From positions 62,001-126,000 of the forward strand of contig SFKX01000004.1 of assembly GCA_004553625.1 (NCBI GenBank): 64,000 nt of DNA, in the 5' to 3' direction. Every line of letters starts with the position of its first letter. Within the stretch, counting starts at the first letter, position 1. Position numbers and translations under genes: made by a program. This document shows positions 40,264-48,871 of the stretch, piece after piece. This stretch comes from Clostridiales bacterium. GTDB taxonomy: Bacteria; Bacillota_A; Clostridia; Oscillospirales; Oscillospiraceae. The notes under the pieces are model-generated. The model did not search any database, was not told the DNA's origin, and saw nothing but the letters and a program-made list of their open reading frames with translations.

Positions 40264-41280
40264 TCAGCACCTCACATTCTCTAGCGCCAGGGCGTGGCAG
40301 ATGCCTGGGATGCTCTCGCCCTGGAGCGTGGTGGTGGGGCTCATGAGCGCGCCGGTGGCGGCGAAGAGCACCCGCTTCCAGACCCCTTCGCGCAGGCAGC
40401 GGAGGATGTGTCCCGCGAGGACGGAGGCCGAGCAGCCGCAGCCGGAGCCTCCGGCCTTGGCGTCCTGGGCGGCGGCGTCGTAGATGAGGACGCCGCAGTC
40501 GGTGTAGGCGGGGCCGAGGTCGAAGCCCTGCATACCCATCAGCTCGCGGACGATGTCCCGTCCCAGGAGGCCGAGGTCGCCTGTGATGACGGCGTCATAG
40601 TATGAGGGGGCGCGGCCCGTGTCGGAAAAGTGCGCGGCGAGGGTGTCGCAGGCGGCGGGGGCCATGGCTGCGCCCATGTTGTTGGAGTCCGTGATGCCGG
40701 CATCCACGATGCGCCCGGGCGTGACGCAGGTGACATAGGGTCCCGGCCCCTTGTCCGCGAGGATGAGCGCGCCCGCGCCCGTGACGGTCCACTGGCTGGT
40801 GGGGGTTCGGACGCTGCCGTATTCAAGCGGGAAGCGGAACTGCCGCTCCGCGGAACAGAAATGTGAGCTCGTGAGGGCGGCAACTTTTTTGCCGCAGCCT
40901 CCGTCTAGAAGGAGGGAGCCCAGCAGAAGGGACTCCGCCATCGTGGAACAGGCGCCGTAAAGGCCGAAATATGGCGGAGAGAGGTCGCGCAGGGCATAGG
41001 CGGAACCGGCGCACTGGTTGAGCAGGTCCCCGGAGAGGATGAAGTCCAGCTCGGAGGGCGCGGCGCCGGCCTTGTCGCAGGCCAGCTCGAAGGCGCGGCG
41101 GAGCATGGCGCTCTCGGCCTTTTCCCAGCTGGATTCGCCGAAGTAGGCGTCCTGGCAGATGTAATCGAAGCTCCGGCCCAATGGACCTTCGCCCTCCTTT
41201 TTCCCGGCTACGGCCGCGCCGGCCAGGATAGAGGGCTGTATTTGCAGCATGAGCGTCTGCGCTCCCACGCGCCTTGGCAT
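40264..41280 (-). CDS. spoVAD: Stage V sporulation protein AD
   Basis: A 338-residue protein of thiolase-like fold that binds dipicolinic acid in the SpoVA channel. Family segments are FDYICQDAYFGESSWEKAES, DFILSGDLLNQCAGSAYALR, YGACSTMAESLLLGSLLLDG, TSSHFCSAERQFRFPLEYGS and TVTGAGALILADKGPGPYVT. I take ATG 41280; a GTG at 41289 is possible, but an AGGA lies only a few bases from it. The divergent gene at 41420 starts 140 bp away. Expression in the forespore is expected from the family, though I could not find a clear sigma-G promoter. Confidence 0.95.
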   Translation of the reverse strand: MPRRVGAQTLMLQIQPSILAGAAVAGKKEGEGPLGRSFDYICQDAYFGESSWEKAESAMLRRAFELACDKAGAAPSELDFILSGDLLNQCAGSAYALRDLSPPYFGLYGACSTMAESLLLGSLLLDGGCGKKVAALTSSHFCSAERQFRFPLEYGSVRTPTSQWTVTGAGALILADKGPGPYVTCVTPGRIVDAGITDSNNMGAAMAPAACDTLAAHFSDTGRAPSYYDAVITGDLGLLGRDIVRELMGMQGFDLGPAYTDCGVLIYDAAAQDAKAGGSGCGCSASVLAGHILRCLREGVWKRVLFAATGALMSPTTTLQGESIPGICHALALENVRC

Positions 41281-41419
41281 AGGCAACACGTCCTTTCATG
41301 GGCAGTTTTCCGCAGCCGGGGCAAAAAAATTCATCAGGCGCACAAATATGGTGACTTTTTCGCCTGACTTTGGTAGAATACCATGTACCATGTCAAAGCA
41401 CCGAGAGGAGGAGCATTTT

Positions 41420-42340
41420 ATGGCCGAGCCGACGCTCGTGATACTGGCCGCGGGGCTCAGCAGCCGCTACGGCAGTCCGAAGCAGATCGACCCCGTCGGG
41501 CCTGACGGAGAATTCATCATAGACTATTCAGTGTACGACGCAGTCCGCGCGGGCTTCAAGAAGGTCGTGTTCCTGATAGCGCCCGGGATGCTGGAGGATT
41601 TTGAGGAGGCGATAGGCCGGCGGGTCTCCGGTCATATAGAGACGGCCTATGCGTTCCAGAGCCTGGAGCGGCTTTTGCCGCCGGGCTATGCCGTGCCGGA
41701 GGGGCGGGTGCGGCCCTGGGGGACGGCGCACGCGCTGCTGTGCTGCCGCGAGGCGGTGGACGGCCCCTTTGCGATGATAAACGCGGACGACTTCTACGGC
41801 CCCGGGGCCTATCGGATGATATACGACTGGCTGAGCCGAGTGGACGAATCCGCCCGGCCGATGCGCTTTGCGATGGTGGGCTACAAGCTGGGCAATACGG
41901 TGACGCCGAGCGGCAAGGTGTGCCGGGGCGTGTGCCGGACGAGCGGGGGCCAGCTGGAGCACATAGAGGAGCGGACCTACGTCGTGCGTCTGCCGGAGGG
42001 TCCGGCCTACAGTCCGGACGGCGGGTCGAGCTTTGTGCCGCTGGCGGAGGACTGCACGGTGTCGATGAACTTCTGGGGCTTCACCCCGGCGATCTTCGGG
42101 GAGATAGAGCGGCGCTTTCCGGACTTTCTGGCGGAGGGCCTGCGCGAGAACCCGCAGGCGGAGATGCTGGTGCCGAATCTGGTAGGGCGGCTGCTGCGTG
42201 AGGGCCTGTGCAGCGTGGACGTGATGCGCAGCGGGGACATGTGGTACGGCATGACCTACCGGGAGGACAAACCCGGCGTGGTGGAGGCCGTCCGCCGTCT
42301 GACCGAGGCGGGTCTCTACCCCGCATCGCTGTGGAAATAA
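41420..42340 (+). CDS. Sugar-phosphate nucleotidyltransferase-like protein
   Basis: A 306-residue protein with the nucleotidyltransferase signature at its start (LVILAAGLSSRYGSPKQIDP, a variant of GGxGxRxxPxTxxxPK). Next comes IIDYSVYDAVRAGFKKVVFL, the metal-binding FAMINADDFYGPGAYRMIYD, and a C-terminal half containing SMNFWGFTPAIFGEIERRFP. Proteins of this type activate sugars or polyol phosphates, usually with UTP, CTP or GTP. The base and sugar specificity is not readable. It is a single-gene unit; SD GAGGAGGAG precedes ATG 41420 and a terminator follows. Confidence 0.85.
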   Translation: MAEPTLVILAAGLSSRYGSPKQIDPVGPDGEFIIDYSVYDAVRAGFKKVVFLIAPGMLEDFEEAIGRRVSGHIETAYAFQSLERLLPPGYAVPEGRVRPWGTAHALLCCREAVDGPFAMINADDFYGPGAYRMIYDWLSRVDESARPMRFAMVGYKLGNTVTPSGKVCRGVCRTSGGQLEHIEERTYVVRLPEGPAYSPDGGSSFVPLAEDCTVSMNFWGFTPAIFGEIERRFPDFLAEGLRENPQAEMLVPNLVGRLLREGLCSVDVMRSGDMWYGMTYREDKPGVVEAVRRLTEAGLYPASLWK

Positions 42341-42365
42341 GCAAAAGAAACGGCCGGACAGGAGA

Positions 42366-42404
42366 TAAAAAAGGCGCCGGAACCAAAACGGTTCCGGCGC
42401 TTTT
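42366..42404. terminator. Bidirectional terminator between the nucleotidyltransferase gene and rpsI
   Basis: An 11-bp stem (GCGCCGGAACC at 42374-42384 and its complement at 42390-42400) is flanked by A-rich sequence on the left and TTTT on the right. It can therefore serve the converging genes on both strands. Confidence 0.85.
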
Positions 42405-42423
42405 GCATTGTGAGCTGTGACGT

Positions 42424-42834
42424 TTAGCGCTTGCTGAACTGGGGAGCGCGGCGGGCAGCCTTGAGGCCGTACTTTTTGCGCTCTTTCATTCTCGGGTCGC
42501 GGGTGAGGAAGCCGGCGGCCTTGAGGGGAGCGCGGAAGCTCTCGTCCACGGCCAGGAGCGCGCGGGCGATGCCGTGGCGGATGGCGCCGGCCTGGCCGGT
42601 CACGCCGCCGCCGGACACGGTGGCTTCGATGTCCACCTTGCCGAGGGTGTTAGTCGTCACCAGCGGCTGACGGACGATCAGCTTCAGGGTCTCGAGACCG
42701 AAGTAGTCGTCGATGTCGCGGCCGTTTATCGTGATGGAGCCGGTCCCGCCGGGGAAGAGGTGCACGCGGGCCACGGAGCTCTTCCTGCGGCCGGTGCCGT
42801 ACATATATGCCTTTTTGCTCTTGTAGGTAGCCAT
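42424..42834 (-). CDS. rpsI: 30S ribosomal protein S9
   Basis: A 136-residue S9 with the expected N-terminal GTGRRKSSVARVHLFPGG, the central GRDIDDYFG-like segment, GQAGAIRHGIARALL, and the basic C-terminus RKKYGLKAARRAPQFSKR that reaches the ribosomal P site. It lies 13 bp after rplM, the usual bacterial pair. Confidence 0.98.
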   Translation of the reverse strand: MATYKSKKAYMYGTGRRKSSVARVHLFPGGTGSITINGRDIDDYFGLETLKLIVRQPLVTTNTLGKVDIEATVSGGGVTGQAGAIRHGIARALLAVDESFRAPLKAAGFLTRDPRMKERKKYGLKAARRAPQFSKR

Positions 42835-42847
42835 TTCTTAACCTCCC

Positions 42848-43276
42848 TTAGCGGTCCCAGACTTCGGGCTTCTGAGCGGCGTGGGTGTGCTCCGCGCCGC
42901 GGAACACGCGCAGCCTCTTGAGCTGCCAGTCGGCGATGGTGTTCTTCTGCAGCATGCCGCGGACGGCAAGGCGCATCGCCAGCTCAGGCTTCTGCTTCAT
43001 CAGGCGGTCGTAGCGGGTCTCCTTGAGTCCGCCGGGGTAGCCGGAGTGGGTCCTGTAGTACTTCTGCTCGAGCTTTTTGCCCGTCAGCACGGCCTTCTCC
43101 GCGTTCACAACGATGACATAGTCGCCGCAATCCACGTGCGGGGTGTAATCGACCTTGAGCTTGCCGCGGAGCAGGTCGGCCGCGAGAGCGGCGGTCTTGC
43201 CCAGGGGCTTGCCGGCGGCGTCGATCACATACCACTTGCGCTCGACAGTGTCCTTTTTCAGCATGGTAGTGGACAT
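42848..43276 (-). CDS. rplM: 50S ribosomal protein L13
   Basis: A 142-residue L13 with family segments RKWYVIDAAGKPLGKTAALA, HVDCGDYVIVVNAEKAVLTG, KYYRTHSGYPGGLKETRYDR and the AVRGMLQKN motif. It starts the rplM-rpsI operon with SD TTGGAGG upstream. In E. coli L13/S9 operons the leader is autoregulated; I see no structure here that I can assign with confidence. Confidence 0.98.
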   Translation of the reverse strand: MSTTMLKKDTVERKWYVIDAAGKPLGKTAALAADLLRGKLKVDYTPHVDCGDYVIVVNAEKAVLTGKKLEQKYYRTHSGYPGGLKETRYDRLMKQKPELAMRLAVRGMLQKNTIADWQLKRLRVFRGAEHTHAAQKPEVWDR

Positions 43277-43416
43277 TTCTTAGCCTCCAATTATATGTGA
43301 TAAATGCTTTGACAAATCGGGCGGCGTCTCTTAAAATACCCGTGACGCGCCTTATTTTTATATCACTCCCGGGCGCGCCTGTCAACAGCATTTTTGATTT
43401 CTGCTATCAAAACTCG

Positions 43417-43456
43417 CTTATCCTCTCTTATCCTCTATTATTCTCGCGTATTCTCG
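43417..43456. repeat. Four tandem degenerate 10-bp repeats
   Basis: The units CTTATCCTCT, CTTATCCTCT, ATTATTCTCG and CGTATTCTCG follow each other without spacing in the AT-rich leader of the TtcA-like gene, 30 bp before its ATG. The first two are identical. Confidence 0.6.
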
Positions 43457-43486
43457 TTTTCAATTTTTCTTTTTCGGAGTGATCGC

Positions 43487-44209
43487 ATGGACCTCAACAG
43501 ATTCACGGGCTACGTCCGCCGCTGCGCGGACGATTACGGGATGCTCCGTCCGGGGGACCGGGTCGCCGTGGGCGTCTCCGGCGGGAAGGACAGCATGGCC
43601 CTGCTCGCCTCCCTGCTCCATCTCAGGCGCTACCACCCCTCCGGCTTCGAGCTCGAGGCCGTCACCATAGACATGGGCTTTCCCGGCATGGACTTCTCCC
43701 CCGTCGCGGCCTGGTGCGCGGAGCGCGGCGTCCCCTATACGCTCGTCAAGACGGACATCCGCGAGATCGTCTTTGACGCACGGCAGGAGGAAAACCCCTG
43801 TTCGCTCTGCTCCAAGATGCGCCGCGGCGCGCTAAACGACGCGATAAAAGAGCGCCGCTGCAACAAGCTCGCCCTCGGCCACCACTTTGACGACGCGGTC
43901 GAGACCTTCCTCATGAATCTGCTCTTCACGGGGCAGATCGGCTGCTTCAAACCCCTCACCTACATGTCCCGCGCGGACGTGACGCAGATACGGCCGCTTT
44001 TATATCTGGGCGAGGGCAGCATCGCCTCCTTCGTGCGCGAGATGGGCCTGCCCCTTGTCCCCACCACCTGCCCGGAGGACAAGGAGTCGAAGCGAGCGGA
44101 GATAAAATCGCTCATAGCCCGGCTCTCCGCGGAATACCCGGACCTCAAGAGCAAGGTGTTCGGCGCGATGCAGCGCCTGCCGCTGGACGGCTGGGGGACC
44201 CAAAACTGA
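43487..44209 (+). CDS. TtcA-family tRNA 2-thiolation-like ATPase
   Basis: A 240-residue PP-loop protein. The ATP-binding loop is VGVSGGKDSMALLASLLHL, the Cys pair PCSLCSKMRRGAL matches the TtcA Cys-x-x-Cys, and LALGHHFDDAVETFLMNLLF is the other family motif. TtcA proteins use a 4Fe-4S cluster to thiolate C32 of some tRNAs, but Firmicute members vary and a different target is possible. SD CGGAGTGA lies six bases before ATG 43487. It stands alone, with a terminator behind it. Confidence 0.85.
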   Translation: MDLNRFTGYVRRCADDYGMLRPGDRVAVGVSGGKDSMALLASLLHLRRYHPSGFELEAVTIDMGFPGMDFSPVAAWCAERGVPYTLVKTDIREIVFDARQEENPCSLCSKMRRGALNDAIKERRCNKLALGHHFDDAVETFLMNLLFTGQIGCFKPLTYMSRADVTQIRPLLYLGEGSIASFVREMGLPLVPTTCPEDKESKRAEIKSLIARLSAEYPDLKSKVFGAMQRLPLDGWGTQN

Positions 44210-44213
44210 AAAA

Positions 44214-44249
44214 CCGCGCCCCGGAAGGTTTCCGGGGCGCGGATTTTTT
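44214..44249. terminator. Bidirectional terminator between the TtcA-like gene and the MFS gene
   Basis: A 13-bp stem (CCGCGCCCCGGAA at 44214-44226 with its complement at 44230-44242) is followed by TTTTTT and preceded by AAAA, just after the stop codon. Confidence 0.88.
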
Positions 44250-45441
44250 AGTAATCAATGCTCTTTGTCCGGCCCAGCAGCAGGAGCAGGACGAGCGCCA
44301 GGACCTCCAGGCAGACGAAGAGGAGGAAGGCCGGGGCGTAGCTGCCGTTTGCGGTCTGCAGGGCGCCGGCCACGGTGGAGGCGAAGGCGGCGAAGAGGAT
44401 GTTGAGGTTCACGAGGCTGAGGTTCCGCCCGTAGTGCGCGGGGCCGAAGAACTCGCCCGCCACGGAGGCGGAGATGGTCGGCACGGCGCCGTAGCAGGCG
44501 CCTATGGCCATCATGGAGACGAGCAGCAGCCAGGTCGTCCCGGAGAGGGCGAAGTAGCCCAGCAGCCCGACGGCGATGTAGATGAGGGCGTCCAGCGTGA
44601 GCGAGACGCGGAAGCCGCAGCGGTCGTGGAGCATACCGAAGATGACGCGGCCCAGGCCGTTCATGACGGCCACGAGCCCGACTCCGAGCGTAGCGAGGCC
44701 GGGCTCCGCGCCGCCCTCGAGGAAGATGTACTGCGCGTGGGCGATGAGTCCGGAGCCGAAGCCGGTTCCTATGACTGCGGCGAGGAAGAAGAGCCAGAAG
44801 CGGCGGGTCCGGAGCATCTGGGCGGGGGTGAGCCCGCGGGGCTTTTCCTGGGCGGCGGCGTCGTGCTTTGGCCGGGGCGGGAGGATGAAGAACCGCCCGA
44901 TAAGCGCAGCGGCGAGCAGCAGCACGCCGGTGAGGATATAGGTGAGGTGCCAGCCGAAGTCCGGGGAGGCGATGAGCTTTGCGGCGAGCGAGCCCAGGAC
45001 CAGCGAACTGCCGCCGTAGCCCATGAGCAGGACGCCGGAGGCAAAGCCCTTTTTGTCCGGGAATCGCGGGACGACGGCGGCGATGACGCCGTTGTAGACG
45101 AAGCCGACGCCTATCCCCGCGATGGTGAAGGCGATGAAGAGCAGCCAGATGCGCTCGGCCGTGAGGAACATGCAGAGCAGGAAGCCCACGAAGCCGAGCA
45201 CGCCGCCCGCCGGGACGGAAAAGCCTATGCCGAAGCGGTTGGCGACGGCCCCGCCGATGACCCCGCCGAGGCAGAAACTGCCGAGCATGACGGTGAAGCA
45301 GACGCCCAGCTGCGCGCTGGACCAGCCGAAGCCCTCGCTGAATGGGACCGAGTAGATGCTCCAGGCGTAGACGACGCCGTTTATGAGCATCATGGCGGTG
45401 CCGACGGTGAGGGCGACGGCACGCGGATAAGTTTTTCTCAT
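44248..45441 (-). CDS. MFS transporter of the oxalate/formate antiporter (OFA) type
   Basis: A 397-residue transporter with 12 helices. Features of the OFA group are a start with TVGTAMMLINGVVYAWSIYS, the segment VPFSEGFGWSSAQLGVCFTV after helix 1, and GFVYNGVIAAVVPRFPDKKG between helices 4 and 5. OFA proteins move small carboxylates or related anions. It is the last gene of a four-gene unit, 10 bp after the M20 peptidase gene, so it may handle a product of that enzyme. The substrate is not determined. Confidence 0.9.
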   Translation of the reverse strand: MRKTYPRAVALTVGTAMMLINGVVYAWSIYSVPFSEGFGWSSAQLGVCFTVMLGSFCLGGVIGGAVANRFGIGFSVPAGGVLGFVGFLLCMFLTAERIWLLFIAFTIAGIGVGFVYNGVIAAVVPRFPDKKGFASGVLLMGYGGSSLVLGSLAAKLIASPDFGWHLTYILTGVLLLAAALIGRFFILPPRPKHDAAAQEKPRGLTPAQMLRTRRFWLFFLAAVIGTGFGSGLIAHAQYIFLEGGAEPGLATLGVGLVAVMNGLGRVIFGMLHDRCGFRVSLTLDALIYIAVGLLGYFALSGTTWLLLVSMMAIGACYGAVPTISASVAGEFFGPAHYGRNLSLVNLNILFAAFASTVAGALQTANGSYAPAFLLFVCLEVLALVLLLLLGRTKSIDY

Positions 45442-45451
45442 GGCGCGGCCC

Positions 45452-46897
45452 TCAGCAGGAGCGGATGAGCCGGAGATAGAACTCGGCGCATTTGACTGCC
45501 TTGCGCAGGGGTATGCGCTCGTTATTGCCGTGGATGCAGGCGCGCTCCTCCTTGGAGAGCTCCATGGGGCCGAAGCGGTAGACGTTCCGGCTTATCCTGC
45601 CGTAGTGGCGGGAGTCGGAGCCGGCGAGCATGAGGTAGGGGGAGACGACGGCGTCCGGCCAGGTGCGCTGTATGGCGCTCTTGAGCCGCTCCCAACCGGG
45701 GGCGCCCCTGGTCTCGGAATAGGGCGAGGGCTCGGAGCAGGGGCCGCGGCGGAGGCTGATGTCCTCGTTTTTGATGGCGCGGCGGACCCTGGCCTGGGCC
45801 TCGTCGGTGCTGTCGCCGCAGATTATGCGCAGGTTCAGGCCGACGGAGGCGTCCGGGGGCAGGACGTTGTTGGCGGGGCTGCCCTGCATCTGCGTGACGG
45901 CGCAGGTCGTCCGGACGAGGGCGTTGAGCTCCCCGCCCATGAACCTCGTGGCGAGGTCGAGCACCGGCCGGAAGAGCCAGAGGTTTGCAAACACCAGGCG
46001 CACGGGGAAAGTCGAGCGCCGGCCCAGGACGTCGAACATCTCGGCGGCGGGCGGGGTAAGCGTGAAGGGGGCGGGCCGCCTTTCGAGCCTGGTCACGGCC
46101 TTGGCGAGCTTCCCGGCGATGGTGCTGCGCGGCGGCGAGGAGGCGTGGCCGCCGGGGCTCTTCATGTCCATATAGAGCTGCATCTGGCCCTTTTCGGAGG
46201 TGCCGATGAGCGCGCAGGGCGCGTCCACGCCCGGGAATACGCCCGTGACGACGGCGCCGCCCTCGTCCAGGACCATGGCCGGGACCACACCGCGGCGCTC
46301 GAACTCGTCCACGATGTCGGAGGCGGAGGCCCCGGCGATCTCCTCCTCGCCGGAGAAGGCGAAGTAGAGGTCGTGCTCGGGGGTGAAGCCCTCGGCCAGG
46401 AGCCGCTCGGCGGCCTCGAGCGCGCCGCAGAGGGTGCACTTGGTGTCGAGCGTGCCGCGGCCCCAGAGCACGCCGTCCTCGATGACCCCGTCGAAGGGCG
46501 GCTTGGACCAGTTGGCCTCGTCCGCGGGGACGACGTCGTAGTGGGCCATGAGGACGGAGGGCTCCGCGCTGCTCCGGCCCTTCCAGGTGAAGAGCAGGCC
46601 GTTGCGGCCTATGCGCTCGGGGGCGCAGCGCTCGTGCAAGAGCGGGAAGCGCTCGCGCAGCAGGGCGCGGAATTTCTCAAACTCGGCCTCGTCCTCGAGC
46701 GAGTGGTCGAGGTTCGAGACGGTGCGGCAGCGGACCATTGCGGCGAGGTCGTCCGCGACCTTCTGGGGGTCTATCTCGGCCCTGTCGGGCAGGGGGCGCT
46801 CCTCCTGCTCCGGCCTGAAGGCGAGCGCCCGGAGCGTGAGCGTCCCGGCCAGCGCGGCGAAGGCGCCCGCGGCCCCGGCGGCGATGAATTTTTTCAT
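45452..46897 (-). CDS. Membrane-anchored M20-family metallopeptidase (CPS1/PM20D1-like)
   Basis: A 481-residue peptidase with an N-terminal membrane anchor (FIAAGAAGAFAALAGTLTLR). The metal ligands are visible: SVLMAHYDVVPADEANWSKP (His and Asp), GRGTLDTKCTLCGALEAAE (bridging Asp), FAFSGEEEIAG (Glu pair), and DSRHYGRISRNVYRFGP near the end. The insert domain (residues about 230-370) is present. M20 enzymes of this branch cleave dipeptides or N-acyl amino acids. The start shares a base with the stop of the preceding gene, so the two are coupled. Confidence 0.92.
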   Translation of the reverse strand: MKKFIAAGAAGAFAALAGTLTLRALAFRPEQEERPLPDRAEIDPQKVADDLAAMVRCRTVSNLDHSLEDEAEFEKFRALLRERFPLLHERCAPERIGRNGLLFTWKGRSSAEPSVLMAHYDVVPADEANWSKPPFDGVIEDGVLWGRGTLDTKCTLCGALEAAERLLAEGFTPEHDLYFAFSGEEEIAGASASDIVDEFERRGVVPAMVLDEGGAVVTGVFPGVDAPCALIGTSEKGQMQLYMDMKSPGGHASSPPRSTIAGKLAKAVTRLERRPAPFTLTPPAAEMFDVLGRRSTFPVRLVFANLWLFRPVLDLATRFMGGELNALVRTTCAVTQMQGSPANNVLPPDASVGLNLRIICGDSTDEAQARVRRAIKNEDISLRRGPCSEPSPYSETRGAPGWERLKSAIQRTWPDAVVSPYLMLAGSDSRHYGRISRNVYRFGPMELSKEERACIHGNNERIPLRKAVKCAEFYLRLIRSC

Positions 46898-47559
46898 CAG
46901 ATCAGTCCTTTCTTATAGAGGATGCGCGCTGCGCCGATGGCCAGGAGCGCCCCGACGGGGACAAGGACGCTCGCGGAGGAGGCCAGGCTCGGCACGCAGA
47001 TGAAGAGCACGATCATGAAGATGAGCGGCGTCATGGCGACCTTCCAGTTCTTCGCAACGTAGACGACGGCCAGCGGCCCGAAGAGGGCGGGCAGGATGTT
47101 GTCGAAGGCGGGCTGCAGCACGGGCGACTCGAGAAAGCCGCGTATCTGGCTGAGCAGCAGGACGCCTATGGCGATGACGGCGGTGGTGACGAGGGCCGAG
47201 ACGGCTATGGCGATGGTGGAGATGACCTCGCCGGCCTCGGTGCCGGGCTCGACCTCGGCGGCCTCCATGGCGTTGAGCGCGCAGGGGACCTTGAGGCTCG
47301 TGAGGTTGCCGGTGAAGAAGCCGAGGTAGGAGCCGCCCGTGCCGAGCATGGGGACGTAGGTCAAGACCTCGATGGTCCCGACGGTCCAGTAGATGGGCGC
47401 AACGCCCAAAAGGCCCTTGAGCACCCAGGTGAGGGGCGGCCAGGCGTCGTACCTTATGCAGATGGCCGTCGGCACGGCGAGCAGCAGGGCAAAGCCCGTG
47501 AGCATCCACCAGCGGCCGACGCGGTGTTCATAATCCCTGAAAGCATCGTAGCTGTCCAT
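46897..47559 (-). CDS. Membrane protein, partner of the DUF5058 transporter
   Basis: A 220-residue membrane protein with about five to six helices and a Gly/Asn-rich loop (LGTGGSYLGFFTGNLTSLKV) between helices. It is encoded 12 bp after the DUF5058 gene and overlaps the M20 peptidase start. Two-gene pairs of this type (DUF5058 plus a shorter membrane protein) next to M20 peptidases are known from clostridia, and peptide or amino-acid uptake has been suggested by position; I know of no experimental proof. SD AAGGAGGTC precedes ATG 47559. Confidence 0.65.
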   Translation of the reverse strand: MDSYDAFRDYEHRVGRWWMLTGFALLLAVPTAICIRYDAWPPLTWVLKGLLGVAPIYWTVGTIEVLTYVPMLGTGGSYLGFFTGNLTSLKVPCALNAMEAAEVEPGTEAGEVISTIAIAVSALVTTAVIAIGVLLLSQIRGFLESPVLQPAFDNILPALFGPLAVVYVAKNWKVAMTPLIFMIVLFICVPSLASSASVLVPVGALLAIGAARILYKKGLI

Positions 47560-47571
47560 TACCTGACCTCC

Positions 47572-48300
47572 TTATACCAGCGTGTCCACAAGGTTCGTTA
47601 TGGGGATGGCGAGGAACATTCCGCCCAGCATACTCAGGGGCAGGGCGTACTGCTCCATCCACTTCCACTTGAGGACCTTGACGAACAGGGCGCAGATGCA
47701 CATGAGCACGGCCGAGACGACCATGACGAAAAAGGGTATCCAGCCGCGCAGCCCCTCGCGTATGGTGCCGAACACCATGCCGAGGAAGGCGCTTATCATG
47801 CCGAGGAAGAGCGCGGACATGAAGATGGAGCCCCATTTCTCGTCCTTGGAGCGGATGCGCATGATGCCGTTTTCGATCTTTTTGCCGAAGGCGGGGACGA
47901 GGATGGTCCCCGGGACTATGCCGAGCGTCATGACCCAGGCGATGGTGGAAAAGGTCTCCGGGTCCGTTATGAGGCGGCTGAGGTCCGTGCCGGCGCTCTG
48001 GGCGGCGGCGGCCGCGGCGGGGGTCTCGTATGTAAGCGCGCCGATGACGGAGAGCCGCAGCCAGGGCAGCGGGAAGCCCAGGGCCTTGGAGAGCGCTATG
48101 ACGCCCAGGAGGATGGAGATCGCCGGGACGACGGTGAACACCGCCGCGGAGACCGCCGTGCGCCTCAGCAGCTGCGAGCTCAGTCCCAGCTTCCTCGCCC
48201 GCCTCCAGGCGAGCACGATGAACCTCAGCGACATGGCGATGACAAAGACTATTACCACGGCCACGAGGCAGTACATAAAAGCGTTGTTTGGATCGAACAA
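47572..48300 (-). CDS. DUF5058-family membrane protein
   Basis: A 242-residue protein with about six helices: LVAVVIVFVIAMSLRFIVLA at the start, VPAISILLGVIALSKALGFP, FSTIAWVMTLGIVPGTILVP and LGMISAFLGMVFGTIREGLR. The arrangement and the opening residues resemble the DUF5058 family. Translation most likely starts at TTG 48300, seven bases after GGGAGGGA; the frame stays open upstream, but that part looks non-coding. It is the first gene of the four-gene operon with the membrane partner, M20 peptidase and MFS protein. Confidence 0.75.
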   Translation of the reverse strand: MFDPNNAFMYCLVAVVIVFVIAMSLRFIVLAWRRARKLGLSSQLLRRTAVSAAVFTVVPAISILLGVIALSKALGFPLPWLRLSVIGALTYETPAAAAAAQSAGTDLSRLITDPETFSTIAWVMTLGIVPGTILVPAFGKKIENGIMRIRSKDEKWGSIFMSALFLGMISAFLGMVFGTIREGLRGWIPFFVMVVSAVLMCICALFVKVLKWKWMEQYALPLSMLGGMFLAIPITNLVDTLV

Positions 48301-48390
48301 GTCTGAATCCCTCCCCTTTTCTGTAACAGAGGATAGTTTACCACAACAGGCAGAGTCATACAATTGATATTTTGATTTTGTGCTGCATCC

Positions 48391-48429
48391 CGGGCAAAGA
48401 AATGTCCCCCCGCGGCTGCGGGGGGACAT
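48391..48429 (-). terminator. Terminator of rplJ-rplL
   Basis: A 12-bp stem (ATGTCCCCCCGC at 48402-48413 and its complement at 48418-48429) is followed on the minus strand by TTCTTTG. It lies 27 bp after the rplL stop. Confidence 0.8.
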
Positions 48430-48455
48430 GACGTTGCGTATGGATGGAAAAGCGC

Positions 48456-48833
48456 TCAGGCGAGCTCGATCTCGGCGCCGACGGCCTCGAGCTGCTTCTT
48501 GAGGGCCTCTGCGTCGTCCTTGGAGACCTGCTCCTTGATCTTGGCGGGGACCTTCTCGACGAGAGCCTTCGCCTCGGCGAGGCCCAGGCCGGTGATGGCG
48601 CGGACTTCCTTGATGACCTTGATCTTCTCGGCGCCGAAGCTCTTCATGATGACGTCGAACTCGGTCTTTTCCTCCGCGGCGGGAGCAGCGGCGGCGGCGC
48701 CGGCGGCAGGAGCGGCGACGGCGGCGGCGGACACACCGAAGGTGTCCTCAAGCTCGTGGACGAGCTCGGAGAGCTCGAGAACGCTGAGAGCCTTGATCTC
48801 CTCGATCATGGCAGTGACTTTTTCGCTGGCCAT
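48456..48833 (-). CDS. rplL: 50S ribosomal protein L7/L12
   Basis: A 125-residue L7/L12, the dimeric stalk protein that recruits translation factors. It has an N-terminal dimer domain (MIEEIKALSVLELSELVHEL), an Ala-rich hinge (about 37-53) and a C-terminal globular domain (FDVIMKSFGAEKIKVIKEVR, AITGLGLAEAKALVEKVPAK). It lies 38 bp after rplJ. rpoB, often the next gene, is not found here. Confidence 0.98.
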   Translation of the reverse strand: MASEKVTAMIEEIKALSVLELSELVHELEDTFGVSAAAVAAPAAGAAAAAPAAEEKTEFDVIMKSFGAEKIKVIKEVRAITGLGLAEAKALVEKVPAKIKEQVSKDDAEALKKQLEAVGAEIELA

Positions 48834-48871
48834 TATAATTTCCTCCTAATATCAAATTGATGGGCCGAGTT

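Noticed and set aside
43277..43400. TATAAT just before the rplM Shine-Dalgarno as its promoter
   Set aside because: It would place the transcription start inside the ribosome-binding site, and the -35 spacing would be 14 bp.
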